Positions 18,939 to 27,652 of a stretch of DNA of 64,000 nucleotides are shown in pieces (position 1 is the stretch's first letter; the number at the start of each line of letters is the position of its first letter). A model generated the notes under the pieces. That model did no database searches. It was not told the DNA's origin and saw only the letters and a program-made list of their open reading frames with translations. The DNA is from Lentzea guizhouensis. Its GTDB lineage: Bacteria > Actinomycetota > Actinomycetes > Mycobacteriales > Pseudonocardiaceae. Both the position numbers and the translations under genes were made by a program. Location of the stretch: assembly GCF_001701025.1 (NCBI RefSeq), contig NZ_CP016793.1, forward strand, positions 2,046,001-2,110,000. The letters are read 5' to 3'.

Positions 18939-19379
18939 TCACGGCAACGGGCGCGGCTCGATGACCTGTTTCATCACAATGGTCGACGTCAGCCCGCGCA
19001 CACCGGGCAAACGGGCCAGCGTGCCCTCGTACAGCCGCTGGTAGGACGCGAGGTCCTCGGTCACCACCCGCAGCAGGTAGTCGGGGCTGCCGAACAGGCG
19101 CTGCGCCTCGACGACGTTGGGCACCGCCGCGAGCGCGCCGTCGAAGTCGTCCAGCGACTCCAGCCGCACCTTGGCGAACACCAGCGCCTCGAACCCGAAC
19201 CCGATCGCGGCCGCGTCCACCACGGCGCGGTACCCGCGGATCACGCCTTTGTGCTCCAGCTCCCGCAACCGGCGCTGACACCGCGAGATGCTGAGCTGCA
19301 CGCGTTCGGCGAGATCGGTGACGGTCATCCGGCCGTCACGTTGGAGCTCGGCAAGAATCTTGCGGGCTACCGCGTCCAT
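18939..19379 (-). CDS. Lrp/AsnC-family regulator
   Basis: 146-residue feast/famine regulator: N-terminal helix-turn-helix (ARKILAELQRDGRMTVTDLA, LSISRCQRRLRELE) and a C-terminal RAM/AsnC ligand-binding domain (GFEALVFAKVRLES, SPDYLLRVVTEDLASY). These bind amino acids and form octamers on repeated DNA sites. It is transcribed divergently from a MalY/PatB-type aminotransferase with only 81 bases between the ATGs, and that interval is packed with nested inverted repeats, so autoregulation and control of the aminotransferase are likely. GTG at 19385 is an alternative start. Confidence 0.88.
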   Translation of the reverse strand: MDAVARKILAELQRDGRMTVTDLAERVQLSISRCQRRLRELEHKGVIRGYRAVVDAAAIGFGFEALVFAKVRLESLDDFDGALAAVPNVVEAQRLFGSPDYLLRVVTEDLASYQRLYEGTLARLPGVRGLTSTIVMKQVIEPRPLP

Positions 19380-19410
19380 GTGCACATCTTTGCGCGTTAT
19401 CTGTGCTCCT

Positions 19411-19460
19411 GCAGCAAACAACGCAAACACTTGTTGCGTGATCTCTCATAGCTTTGCTGC
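19411..19460. promoter_or_regulatory. Nested inverted repeats between lrp and aminotransferase genes
   Basis: Outer arms GCAGCAAA (19411-19418) and TTTGCTGC (19453-19460) enclose inner arms ACGCAA (19421-19426) and TTGCGT (19434-19439); the element GCAAACA also occurs twice directly (19414-19420, 19423-19429). The right outer arm ends exactly at the aminotransferase ATG. Multiple spaced sites are what an Lrp octamer needs, so this is the probable operator and would block translation or transcription initiation. Confidence 0.6.
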
Positions 19461-20600
19461 ATGAACCCGTTACGCGAGCTCAAGCTCGACCAGCTGAAGC
19501 AGCGGACCAGCATGAAGTGGCGGTACTACCCGGAGGACGTGCTACCGGTCTGGGTGGCCGAGATGGACGTTCCGCTGGCCGAACCGGTCGCGCGGGCGAT
19601 CACCGACGCGGTGGCGCTGGGCGACACCGGCTACCCGGCCGGCACCGCCTACGCCGAGGCGCTGGCGGCGTTCGGACGGGAGCGCTGGGGCTGGGAACCC
19701 GCCGTGGAGCGCACCGCGATCGTGCCGGACGTGATGATGGGCGTCGTCGAGATGTTCCGGCTGGTGTCGGCTCGGGACGCGCCCGTCGTGGTCAACTGCC
19801 CGGTCTACCCGCCCTTCTACCAGTTCGTCGAGTCGCTGGGGCGGACGGTCGTCGAGGCGCCGCTGTCGTCGTCGTGGCGGATCGACTTCCCGGTGCTGGA
19901 ACAGGCTTTCGACCGTGCCGGGCGTGGCGCGGTGTACCTGTTGTGCAGCCCGCACAACCCGACCGGGACCGTCCACACCGCCGCCGAGCTGGCGGCCGTC
20001 GCGGAGCTGGCCGACCGGTACGGCGTGCGGGTGGTCGTGGACGAGATCCACGCGCCGCTCGTGGCGTCCGGGGTGCGGTTCGTGCCCTACCTGAGCGTGT
20101 CGGGCAACGCGCTGTCGCTGATGTCGGCGTCGAAGGCGTGGAACCTGGCCGGGCTCAAGGCGGCACTGGCCATCGCGGGCCCGGAGGCGGCGGAGGACCT
20201 CGCGCGGCTGCCGGAGGAGGTCGGCCATGGCCCGAGCCACGTCGGGATCCTCGCCCACACCGCGGCCTTCCGGGACGGCGGCGAGTGGCTCGACGCGGTG
20301 CTGACCGGGCTCGACGAGAACCGGCGGCTGCTGGCGGACCTGCTGGCGTCGGAACTGCCGGACGTGGGCTACTCGCCGGGGCAGGGGACGTACCTGGCGT
20401 GGCTGGACTGCCGGGCGCTGGGGCTCGGTGAGAGCCCGGCCAAGGAGTTCCTGCGGCGCGGCCGGGTCGCGGTGAACTGCGGGATCCCGTTCGGCAGTGG
20501 CGGGGAGGGGTTCGTGCGGATGAACCTGGCAACCTCACCGGAGATCATCACCGAGGCGGTCGAGCGGATGGCCTCGGCGTGCAACGGGACGTCGTCCTGA
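19461..20600 (+). CDS. MalY/PatB-type PLP-dependent aminotransferase (putative C-S lyase)
   Basis: 379-residue fold-type I PLP enzyme of the class I/II aminotransferase superfamily. The N terminus with [19 protein letters not shown] is the hallmark of the MalY/PatB cystathionine beta-lyase subgroup. The PLP-binding residues are seen in [11 protein letters not shown] and in [10 protein letters not shown], with the Schiff-base Lys in [12 protein letters not shown]. These enzymes cleave C-S bonds of cystathionine or related sulphur amino acids; some are aminotransferases. Control by the divergent Lrp-type gene fits an amino-acid role. Length is normal. Confidence 0.87.
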   Translation: MNPLRELKLDQLKQRTSMKWRYYPEDVLPVWVAEMDVPLAEPVARAITDAVALGDTGYPAGTAYAEALAAFGRERWGWEPAVERTAIVPDVMMGVVEMFRLVSARDAPVVVNCPVYPPFYQFVESLGRTVVEAPLSSSWRIDFPVLEQAFDRAGRGAVYLLCSPHNPTGTVHTAAELAAVAELADRYGVRVVVDEIHAPLVASGVRFVPYLSVSGNALSLMSASKAWNLAGLKAALAIAGPEAAEDLARLPEEVGHGPSHVGILAHTAAFRDGGEWLDAVLTGLDENRRLLADLLASELPDVGYSPGQGTYLAWLDCRALGLGESPAKEFLRRGRVAVNCGIPFGSGGEGFVRMNLATSPEIITEAVERMASACNGTSS

Positions 20601-20746
20601 GCACTCGCCACCGGTGGCCGGGGTCCGAATTGGACTGCGGGCTCGTGCTCGGTTCGCGGCGTTCCGGCTCGGCCCGGCCACCCCTTCAGGTCCTGTCGCC
20701 CGGACGGCAGTCGTCGAACCGGCTCGCGGTGGGTACCGTTGATCGA

Positions 20747-21130
20747 ATGACGGACGGCACCTTCGAGGCGTTCCGCAAGGCGGAGGCGTTGCTGGGCCAG
20801 CAACGGCCGCTGGACGCGCTGCGCGAGCTGCGCCAGGTGCTGGACGAGGCCCCGGACGCACCGTCCGTGCAGCTGCTCGCCGGCCGCGCCTACCTCGGCA
20901 CCGCACAGCTGAGGCGGGCGGAGGAGGCGTTCCGCAAGGTCCTCGACCTCGACCCGAGCGACCACTACGCCCGCTTCGCCCTGGGCAAGACCCTGCAACG
21001 GCAGCTGCGGCTGCCCGAGGCCCTGGCCCAGCTGCGGATGGCGGTGGCGATGAACCCGTCGCCCGAGTACCAGGAGGCGCTCGGCGAGGTCAAGGCCAGG
21101 CTGGCGCTCGGCGGCGACCAACCGGGCTGA
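20747..21130 (+). CDS. Small TPR protein
   Basis: 127 residues forming about three tetratricopeptide-like helix pairs (FRKAEALLGQQRPLDALREL, AGRAYLGTAQLRRAEEAFRK, ALGKTLQRQLRLPEALAQL). It is a scaffold without catalytic residues; such small TPR proteins are common in actinobacteria with unknown partners. The frame is open upstream, but similarity to TPR repeats begins after the ATG at 20747. The stop overlaps the start of the next gene (TGATG), so the two are translationally coupled. Confidence 0.78.
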   Translation: MTDGTFEAFRKAEALLGQQRPLDALRELRQVLDEAPDAPSVQLLAGRAYLGTAQLRRAEEAFRKVLDLDPSDHYARFALGKTLQRQLRLPEALAQLRMAVAMNPSPEYQEALGEVKARLALGGDQPG

Positions 21131-21648
21131 TGAAGCGCACCTGGGTGCTCGTGACGGTGACCGCCTGCGTGCTGAGCGCGTGCACCGCCCAGCACCCCCA
21201 GACCGCCCGCCCGGCACCACCCACCGCCACCAGCTCGGTGGAGGAAACACCGGCCGCCAGCGTGACCGCGACCGCCGACGTGCTGGAACCCGTTCTCCGC
21301 CACCGCTTCGCCGACAGCTACGCGGGCCTGGAACTGGACCACGCCAAGCACACGGTGATCGTCTGGCGACTCCCGAACCCGGACCTGGACGCCGAGGTGC
21401 GCGCGCTGGCACCGGGCGCGAAGATCGCGTTCACCGAGGCCCGCCTCCCGATCGCACGCCGCAGCACCCTGGCCGCGCAGATCACGAGCGACCAAGCGCT
21501 GTGGGCGGAACGAGGCGTGAACGTGGTCGCAACCGCCGTGGGCGACGCGTCCGTTCAAGTGAGCGTCAAACGGGTGACCGCACAAACCAAACGCGCAATG
21601 GCCGAGCACTACGGTTGCTGGGCCATCGACGTCAAAGAAGTCATTTGA
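21130..21648 (+). CDS. Putative lipoprotein of unknown function
   Basis: 172 residues with a clear lipoprotein signal (MKRTWVLVTVTACVLSACTA, lipobox LSAC, Cys18), a Thr/Pro/Ser-rich linker to about residue 45, and a globular domain of about 120 residues with mixed alpha/beta character (SYAGLELDHAKHTVIVWRL). One Cys (HYGCWAI) lies near the C terminus. I do not recognise the domain. Coupled by a TGATG overlap to the preceding TPR gene, which suggests the two work together at the membrane. Confidence 0.72.
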   Translation: MKRTWVLVTVTACVLSACTAQHPQTARPAPPTATSSVEETPAASVTATADVLEPVLRHRFADSYAGLELDHAKHTVIVWRLPNPDLDAEVRALAPGAKIAFTEARLPIARRSTLAAQITSDQALWAERGVNVVATAVGDASVQVSVKRVTAQTKRAMAEHYGCWAIDVKEVI

Positions 21649-21777
21649 GATTTCATTCTCCTCAAAAGCTCCGGCTCATTCTGCGAAGTTTCACTTCATC
21701 GTGTACGCCCTGCTCCGCGCGAGGTTGCGTTCCTCAATCGAGCCACCCGCTTGCCGCGAGCACGTAGCCTGGTTCTC

Positions 21778-22590
21778 GTGGTCCCGCCGCCGCTCGAACC
21801 CCGCCACCGCTCCCGCTCGGCCAACATCGCCGGCCGCATCGTCCTGGTGCTGCTCCTGATCGTGGTCGTAGCAGCAGGAGCCTGGGGCCTGGGCGCCCTG
21901 AACCGCCGCGACGCCGCCCCCCTGGGCCCACCCCCGTTCCCGGTCCCCCTCCAAGAGGTAGAACCAGGCGCCGCCGCCCCCGGCAACGCCATCGCCCCCT
22001 CCACCGCAAACGGCCCGAACCCGCTCACCGAATGGGCAACCCGCGTCGCCTCGAAAACCGACATCCCCCTCCGCGCCCTGCACGCCTACGCCGCCGCCGA
22101 CATATCAATGCAAACCGAAGCCCCTGCCTGCCGCATCTCCTGGGCGACCCTCGCAGGAATCGGCCGAATCGAATCGCACCACGGCAACATCAACGGCGCC
22201 CGCCTCCAAGAAAACGGCCTCCCCTCCCGCCCCATCATCGGCATCCCACTGGACGGCTCCCCCGGTATCAAAGCCATCCGCGACACCGACGGCGGCCGCC
22301 TGGACACCGACACCACCTGGGACCGCGCAGTGGGCCCGATGCAGTTCATCCCGGGCACCTGGAACCGCTGGGCAAAACGCGCCGCCCCCGACGGCCTCCC
22401 CGCCGACCCGCAAAACATCGACGACGCGGCCCTGACCGCGGCCCGCTACCTGTGCGGCGGCGGAGCCCGCGACCTCGGCACCGGCGCAGGCTGGTGGGCA
22501 GCCGTGCTCGCCTACAACAACTCGGTGGAGTACGGGCAGAACGTGTTCAGCGGCGCGGATGCCTACGCGCGGGCAAGCGCGTCCCAGTAG
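21778..22590 (+). CDS. Membrane-anchored lytic transglycosylase (MltB-like), paralogue
   Basis: 270 residues. A membrane helix rich in Leu/Val (GRIVLVLLLIVVVAAGAWG) is followed by a Pro-rich linker and a catalytic domain closely parallel to the protein at 9063-10394: SWATLAGIGRIESHHG with the probable catalytic Glu, TTWDRAVGPMQFIPGTW and AYNNSVEYGQ. It lacks the long Ser/Thr tail. It occupies the region between mazG and eno, where M. tuberculosis has the transglycosylase lipoprotein LpqU, so it may be the LpqU counterpart although its orientation differs. The start is uncertain: GTG 21778 was chosen over ATG 21751, and no strong ribosome site is seen. Confidence 0.8.
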   Translation: MVPPPLEPRHRSRSANIAGRIVLVLLLIVVVAAGAWGLGALNRRDAAPLGPPPFPVPLQEVEPGAAAPGNAIAPSTANGPNPLTEWATRVASKTDIPLRALHAYAAADISMQTEAPACRISWATLAGIGRIESHHGNINGARLQENGLPSRPIIGIPLDGSPGIKAIRDTDGGRLDTDTTWDRAVGPMQFIPGTWNRWAKRAAPDGLPADPQNIDDAALTAARYLCGGGARDLGTGAGWWAAVLAYNNSVEYGQNVFSGADAYARASASQ

Positions 22591-22823
22591 CCTGCTCTTG
22601 GGTTGGCTCAGCGGGTTCTTGTGCTTTGCGGCTCGTCTGACCTGGGCGAACGCGTAGTCCGCGACACGATCGGGTGACCTCTGTCCTGATCCGGTCCTGG
22701 TGACGTCTATCAGGCATGTCCCAAACACATGGTCACGATCGCCCGCAGATATGGAAACGCGAGACGGGCGCCGCACTCATGCCCTTCCGCACAGGGAGAT
22801 CTGGCACCTTTCCTTTGCCGCGT

Positions 22824-23140
22824 CGGGCTCCTGCCTCACGTCGCCAGGCCGAGCTGCTGTTTGCCCTCACCGGGTCGGGCTGCTGTCTCGCCCCGCCAGG
22901 CCCGGCTCCTGTTTCACCCACCGGGTCCGGCTCCTGTTTCGCCCCACCGGCTGGGCTCCTGTCTTGCCCCACCGGCTGGGCTCCTGTCTTGCCCCACCGG
23001 CTGGGCTCCTGTCTCGCCCCACCGGCTGGGCTCCTGTCTCGCCCCACCGGCTGGGCTCCTGTCTCGCCCCACCGGCTGGGCTCCTGTCTCGCCTCACCGG
23101 CTGGGCTCCTGTCTCGCCTCACCGGCTGGGCTCCTGTTTT
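22824..23140. repeat. 25-bp tandem repeat (minisatellite)
   Basis: Seven near-identical 25-bp units (GGGCTCCTGTCTCGCCCC plus ACCGGCT) run from 22951 to 23125, with changes only at one or two C/T positions. Five more degenerate units precede them from 22824, and a partial unit follows to about 23140. The unit length is not a multiple of three, so an encoded peptide would repeat only every 75 bases. Increasing identity towards the right end suggests recent expansion there. Confidence 0.9.
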
Positions 23141-23153
23141 CTCGCTGGCCTGG

Positions 23154-23292
23154 GGTGGTGTGGTTTCGTCACGAGTCGCAGGCGAAGCCCTGCCGCGCTT
23201 GGAGGGATGAGTCAAGTCCACGCTCTTCGGACTTGACTCATCCCTCCAAGGGTGGCTGCCTCTGGTGCGACTCGGGACGAAACCACACCACC
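23154..23292. repeat. Large nested palindrome
   Basis: Outer arms 23154-23180 and 23266-23292 are 27 bp with one mismatch. Inside them a second pair, 23199-23219 and 23229-23249, is 21 bp and perfect with a 9-base loop. The arms start with GGTGGTGTGGTTTCGTC and TTGGAGGGATGAGTC respectively. The two unpaired side segments (18 and 16 bases) are unlike each other. This is far larger than a normal terminator and looks like a dispersed palindromic element or a small non-autonomous mobile unit. Confidence 0.8.
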
Positions 23293-23395
23293 AACGCACG
23301 CCCCTACGCAGCCGCAAGCCGCCCAACCCAACCGGCGTGCCATCAACCCACGAACGGCGCCGGCCCGGTTTTTGATCAGATTGTCAGGGGGTCGA

Positions 23396-23412
23396 GGGGG
23401 ACGGAGTCCCCC
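23396..23412 (-). terminator. Hairpin downstream of the Pro/Ser-rich membrane protein gene
   Basis: Perfect 7-bp arms GGGGGAC/GTCCCCC with a 3-base loop, 176 bases beyond the stop of the minus-strand gene. A plausible terminator, though it could equally serve plus-strand transcription. Confidence 0.4.
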
Positions 23413-23587
23413 CGCCGCCGGAGGCCCCACACACCCGCCACACCCGCACCCACCCCAACCACCCCACGAACTCCCAACAGGAACCCGCCGACGCAACCGG
23501 GGGACGACCCACGAAACCCACGCGCTCCCAAGCACATTCGAAGAAGGCCGAGGCCGGACGGAAGATTCGACCTCAGCCCCCTCCGCC

Positions 23588-24349
23588 TCAAATCCGCGCC
23601 GACCCACCCAACGCGGACGCCTCACCAGGAACCGACAACGGCAGTCCCACCAACACCTCAACCACGGAATCCACCGGCTCGCCCCGCTCCCCTGAATCCG
23701 CCCGATCAACAGACGGAGCCGGACACGGCGGCGTCCCAGGCGAAGCCCCCGGCGCAGAAACCGGCGGCGCACCACCCGGCAGCACCGGCTCCTCCGACCG
23801 CGGCGTCGAAGGCGGAACCCCCTCGGGCTCCACAGGAGCCAATGACACCGACGACCCCGGCGGCACAGACGAAACCGACGAACTCCCCGAAGTCACAACA
23901 GGCCCAGCACTATCCGAAGTAGACGGACCCTCCTCCGACCCGCCCCCCGGATCCCCAGGACCCCCCAACGAATCCCCAGGCTCCTCATTCCTCCCCTCAG
24001 CCGCCGGCTTCCCCACCGCCACCACCGACGTCGTCACCACCCGCGTCTCGGTCACCGTCGACACCGCCGCCCGCGGCTGCGTCTGCGTCGCCATCCGCGC
24101 CGCCCGCACCTCCCGCGCCTGCCCTTCCGCCACAACGGTTTCCGTGACCGTCGACGTCGTCAGAGCGTCGAACGGCTCCGTCCACCACTGCGCGGTCGGC
24201 CGGGACAGCGGAGGCGCCGCGAGCGGCGCCTCCGACGGTGAGCCTGTCAGGGCGATCAAGGCGAACATGCCGCCGAGTGCCAGGAACGGCACCACGACCA
24301 CGGCTCCGAAGCACCCACGGCCACTGCGCGGCTCTTCTCGGTGACTCAT
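23588..24349 (-). CDS. Putative single-pass membrane protein, Pro/Ser/Gly-rich exterior
   Basis: 253 residues. After a basic start (MSHREEPRSGRG) there is one membrane helix (AVVVVPFLALGGMFALIALTG), then an extracytoplasmic part with Thr/Val-rich repeats (TSTVTETVVAE, STVTETRVVTTSVVAVG) and a long low-complexity Ser/Pro/Gly/Glu tail. No enzyme motif is visible. Composition resembles wall-spanning stalks. The frame extends to 24436, but the ATG at 24349 gives a sensible membrane protein. Compositional bias means some doubt that it is a real gene. Confidence 0.5.
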   Translation of the reverse strand: MSHREEPRSGRGCFGAVVVVPFLALGGMFALIALTGSPSEAPLAAPPLSRPTAQWWTEPFDALTTSTVTETVVAEGQAREVRAARMATQTQPRAAVSTVTETRVVTTSVVAVGKPAAEGRNEEPGDSLGGPGDPGGGSEEGPSTSDSAGPVVTSGSSSVSSVPPGSSVSLAPVEPEGVPPSTPRSEEPVLPGGAPPVSAPGASPGTPPCPAPSVDRADSGERGEPVDSVVEVLVGLPLSVPGEASALGGSARI

Positions 24350-24377
24350 CTGCGACACACCCCCGGCGGCGAGGACA

Positions 24378-24413
24378 ACTGTTCCGTCTTGTTGATCGTC
24401 CACAAGGAACAGT
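24378..24413. promoter_or_regulatory. Inverted repeat ACTGTTCC...GGAACAGT
   Basis: Two perfect 8-bp arms (24378-24385 and 24406-24413) separated by 20 bases, in the short interval between the tricorn gene end and the start of the membrane protein gene. The centre-to-centre distance of 28 bp fits two protein-binding half-sites better than a hairpin. Confidence 0.35.
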
Positions 24414-24446
24414 GCGTCACAGTTCTTTAGCCACACGATGGTGTGG

Positions 24447-27400
24447 TCACCTCAGCGGTGGCAACTCCGGAGCGTGAGCGGCGGGCGAGGATGAAAGCCT
24501 TTCCAGGGCCAGTGAAACGGCTCGTTCGAGTTGGGGGTCGCGGCCGGAGACGCGGTCGGCCGGGGTCATGACGACCTCGATGTCCGGGTCGACGCCGTAG
24601 TTCTCCACGTCCCAGCCGTGGCCTCCGAACCAAGACGCGTACCTCGGTTGGGTGACCATGGTGCCGTCGACGAGCGTGTAGCGCATGTCGATGCCGATCA
24701 CGCCGCCCCAGGTGCGGACGCCGATGACCGGGCCGATGCCCAGTTCCTTGATGGCCACGTTGACGATGTCGCCGTCGGAGCCGGCGAACTCGTCGGCCAC
24801 CGCCACGACCGGGCCGCGCGGGGCGTCCTGGGGGTAGCTCTCGGAGGCGGTGTAGCCGCGGGCGACGGACCAGCCGATGATCTTGCGGCCCAGCTTTTCG
24901 ATCACGAGCTGGGAGGTGTGGCCGCCGCCGTTCTCGCGGACGTCGAGGACCAGGGCCTCGCGGTTCAGCTCCACGCGCAGGTCGCGGTGCAGTTGTGCCC
25001 AGCCGGCGCCCATCATGTCCGGGATGTGCAAGTAGCCCACACGGCCGTCGGACAGCGAGTGTGTGTACGCGCGCCTACCGGCGACCCAGTCGTGGTAGCG
25101 CAGAGGCTCCTCATCGGCCAACGGCACGACCACGACCCGACGCAGTTCGCCACCACCACCTGGGCGCACCGTCAGCTCGACGGGCTTGCCGGCTGTTCCC
25201 ACCAACAACGGGCTGGGGCCGGACACACCGACCGGACGGCCGTCCACGGCCACGATGGCGTCTCCCGCGCGCACGGCCACTCCTGGCGCCGTGAGCGGCG
25301 AACGCGCGTGCGGGTCCGAAGTCTCGCCGGGGATCACGCGCTCCACGACCCACGAGTCCCCGGAACGCACCAGGTCCGCGCCCAGCAGGCCCTGACGGCG
25401 TGATGCGGAGACGTGCGGCGAGGAACCCCAGACATACGCGTGGGACGTGCCGAGCTCGCCCTGCACCTCCCACAGCAGGTCGACCAGGTCGTCGTGGCTG
25501 CCGAGCTCGTTCACCAGCGGGCGGTACCGGTCGAGCTCGCCCTGCCAGTCGACGCCGCCCATGTCGGTGCGCCAGAAGTTGTCGCGCATGAGCCGGCCGT
25601 TCTCGGCGTACATCTGCGCCCACTCCAGCGCCGGGTCGACGACGACGCGCACCCGTGCCAGGTCGATCTCGACGTAGTCGGCGGAGTCCTCGTCGGCCTT
25701 GCTGTCGGTCGGCACGACGCGCAGGTCACCGTGGTCCTCGACGACCATCCGGCGGCCGTCGCCGGAGACCGCAAACGCTTCCGCGCTGTCCGCGAGGACC
25801 TCGGTCTTCCGCTTCGAGAAGTCGTAGCGCTCCAGCACCGTGCGCGGTGGCCGCGCGTCCGGGGTCGCCAGGTTGTCGCCGAGCACGCCCAGCAACGGCC
25901 GGCGCAGCCACAGCAGACCGCCGCGGGCCGCCCGGAGCCCGGAGTACTCGGCGGCCACGACGGGCACCGGCACGACCCGGTCGGCCAGGCCCTCGATGTC
26001 GACCTTCGACACCGGCGGCTTGCCGTCGTCGTCCGGCGAGTCCTTGTCGTCGTCCTCGTCGCCCACCGGACGGCCGCCGTGCATCGGGGCGAACGGCGAC
26101 GGCGTCGTCGCGGCGAGCGGCACCAGGTACGGGCGGCAGCCCGTCGGGAACGAGAGGTCGAAGACGTGCGCGTCGTAGACCGGGTCGAACGTCCTGATCG
26201 ACAGGAACGCGAGGTACTTGCCGTCCTCGGTGAAGGTCGGCGCGAAGTCGGCGAACCGCAGCGGCGTCACGTCCACGGCGGACAGGTCCGTCGTGGAGGC
26301 CATCTTGATGTGCCGCAACGGTGTCGGGCCGGGGTGCGACCACGCGAGCCACCCGGAGTCCGGCGAGAACGCCAGGTTGCTCACGTTCGCGTTCGCGCCC
26401 GACACGACGACGCGGACCTCGCCGGACGCGACGTCCACCAGCAGCAGCCGGCCGTCGTGCGTGCCCACGGCCACCCGCGCGCCGTCCGGTGAGGCGACCA
26501 GCGACAGCACCCGGCCCAGCTGACCGGACGCGATGCGGCGCGCGGTGTTGCCGGGTTCGACGCCGCCGACGGGCGCGATCTCCAGCGCCTCCTCGCCCTC
26601 GACGTCGGTCACCCACACCACGTGGTCGGTCTCGCCGAGGATCCTCGGCAGCCGTGCCCGCACGTCCGAACGCTCCGCCAACGCGCGCACGGGACCGTCG
26701 CGGTGCGTTACCCAGTGCACGGAACCGCGCACTTCGACGGCGGACGCGCGGCCGGTGTGGTCGACGGTGAACGAGTCGATGTTGCCGGAAGCCTTGACGT
26801 GGTGCGGTTGCCGGCCAGTGCGCGGCCCGCCCAGCTTGATGTCGAGCTTGCGCAGCTCCGCCAGGCCCTCCAGCAGCCACAGCTCGCCGGCGGAGTGGAA
26901 GATCACCCGCGAGCCGTCGGTGGAGGCGTTGCGCGCGTAGAACTCCAGTTCGGTGTGGCGGCGCAGGTCAGTGCCGTCCGGCGCCACCGAGTACACGCTG
27001 CCGACGCCGTCGTGGTCGGACAGGAACGCGATCCGCCCGTCGACCCACATCGGGTTCGTCAGCGGCGACTTCAGGTCGGCGAGGATCCGGGTGAACTCAC
27101 CGTCGCCCGCCGTGTCCACCCACAGCTTGCCCGCGGTGCCGCCGCGGTAGCGCTTCCAGTACGAGGGGTCCTGCATGTAGCTGGACGAGGTGACGACCTG
27201 CCCGTCCGGCCCGAACGAGACGTCGTTGACCCACCCGTACGGCAGCAGCTCGGCCGGTTCCCCGTCCAGCGGCACGGCCCAGGCCTGCTTGCGGTTCCGG
27301 GACATCTGTCCGGTCGTCGAGACGGCGACCACCCGGCCGTCCGGAGTCCAGCCCGACACCGCCGTGCGGACGACGCCGAAGTGCGTCAACCGGCGCGCGG

Positions 27401-27623
27401 GACCACCGTCCACAGGGGCCACCCGCACCTCGGGGGCCCCGTCGATCCAGCTGGCCCAGGCCAGCTGCGTGCCGTCGGGGGAGAACCGCGGCGAGCGGAC
27501 GGGTACCTGGTCGGCGGACGCGCGCCAGGCCCTTCCTCCGTCGACGGGGGCGAGCCACACGTCGTCCTCGGCCACGAACGTCACCAAGTCACCGCGAAGG
27601 TGCGGGTACCGCAGGTAAGTCAC
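24447..27623 (-). CDS. Tricorn protease homologue (S41 family)
   Basis: 1058-residue cytoplasmic peptidase of the tricorn type. The N-terminal two thirds are beta-propeller repeats (SPRFSPDGTQLAWASW, NLAFSPDSGWLAWSHPG and others) that gate the chamber. A PDZ segment follows (GVAVRAGDAIVAVDGRPVG), then the S41 core with GYLHIPDMMG, VLDVRENGGGHTS and the nucleophile Ser in EFAGSDGDIVNV near residue 948. Tricorn cuts proteasome products into short peptides. An acidic low-complexity insert (DEDDDKDSPDDDG) lies between propellers. It starts 29 bases after mazG ends, so it may be co-transcribed. Confidence 0.92.
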   Translation of the reverse strand: MTYLRYPHLRGDLVTFVAEDDVWLAPVDGGRAWRASADQVPVRSPRFSPDGTQLAWASWIDGAPEVRVAPVDGGPARRLTHFGVVRTAVSGWTPDGRVVAVSTTGQMSRNRKQAWAVPLDGEPAELLPYGWVNDVSFGPDGQVVTSSSYMQDPSYWKRYRGGTAGKLWVDTAGDGEFTRILADLKSPLTNPMWVDGRIAFLSDHDGVGSVYSVAPDGTDLRRHTELEFYARNASTDGSRVIFHSAGELWLLEGLAELRKLDIKLGGPRTGRQPHHVKASGNIDSFTVDHTGRASAVEVRGSVHWVTHRDGPVRALAERSDVRARLPRILGETDHVVWVTDVEGEEALEIAPVGGVEPGNTARRIASGQLGRVLSLVASPDGARVAVGTHDGRLLLVDVASGEVRVVVSGANANVSNLAFSPDSGWLAWSHPGPTPLRHIKMASTTDLSAVDVTPLRFADFAPTFTEDGKYLAFLSIRTFDPVYDAHVFDLSFPTGCRPYLVPLAATTPSPFAPMHGGRPVGDEDDDKDSPDDDGKPPVSKVDIEGLADRVVPVPVVAAEYSGLRAARGGLLWLRRPLLGVLGDNLATPDARPPRTVLERYDFSKRKTEVLADSAEAFAVSGDGRRMVVEDHGDLRVVPTDSKADEDSADYVEIDLARVRVVVDPALEWAQMYAENGRLMRDNFWRTDMGGVDWQGELDRYRPLVNELGSHDDLVDLLWEVQGELGTSHAYVWGSSPHVSASRRQGLLGADLVRSGDSWVVERVIPGETSDPHARSPLTAPGVAVRAGDAIVAVDGRPVGVSGPSPLLVGTAGKPVELTVRPGGGGELRRVVVVPLADEEPLRYHDWVAGRRAYTHSLSDGRVGYLHIPDMMGAGWAQLHRDLRVELNREALVLDVRENGGGHTSQLVIEKLGRKIIGWSVARGYTASESYPQDAPRGPVVAVADEFAGSDGDIVNVAIKELGIGPVIGVRTWGGVIGIDMRYTLVDGTMVTQPRYASWFGGHGWDVENYGVDPDIEVVMTPADRVSGRDPQLERAVSLALERLSSSPAAHAPELPPLR

Positions 27624-27652
27624 GTGATCGACGTTAGCCCACCGTCACCGGT

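Larger units (their letters stand above)
22591..23587. other. 1-kb interval with no convincing gene; repeats and palindromes
   Basis: Several frames on both strands are open here, but their products are low-complexity copies of the repeat unit in each frame and match no family. The interval contains, in order, a minisatellite, a large nested palindrome and a hairpin, each listed separately. The C-rich, rearranged look of 23290-23587 suggests non-coding or decayed DNA. Confidence 0.65.

Noticed and set aside
22824..23140. CRISPR array
   Set aside because: Units abut directly with no unique spacers, the unit is GC-rich and degenerate at one end, and no cas genes are near.
22700..23326. Overlapping open frames on both strands encoding repeats such as GAQPVGRDRSPAG
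   Set aside because: They are frame-shifted readings of one 25-bp DNA repeat, open in several frames at once, with no ribosome site or family match.
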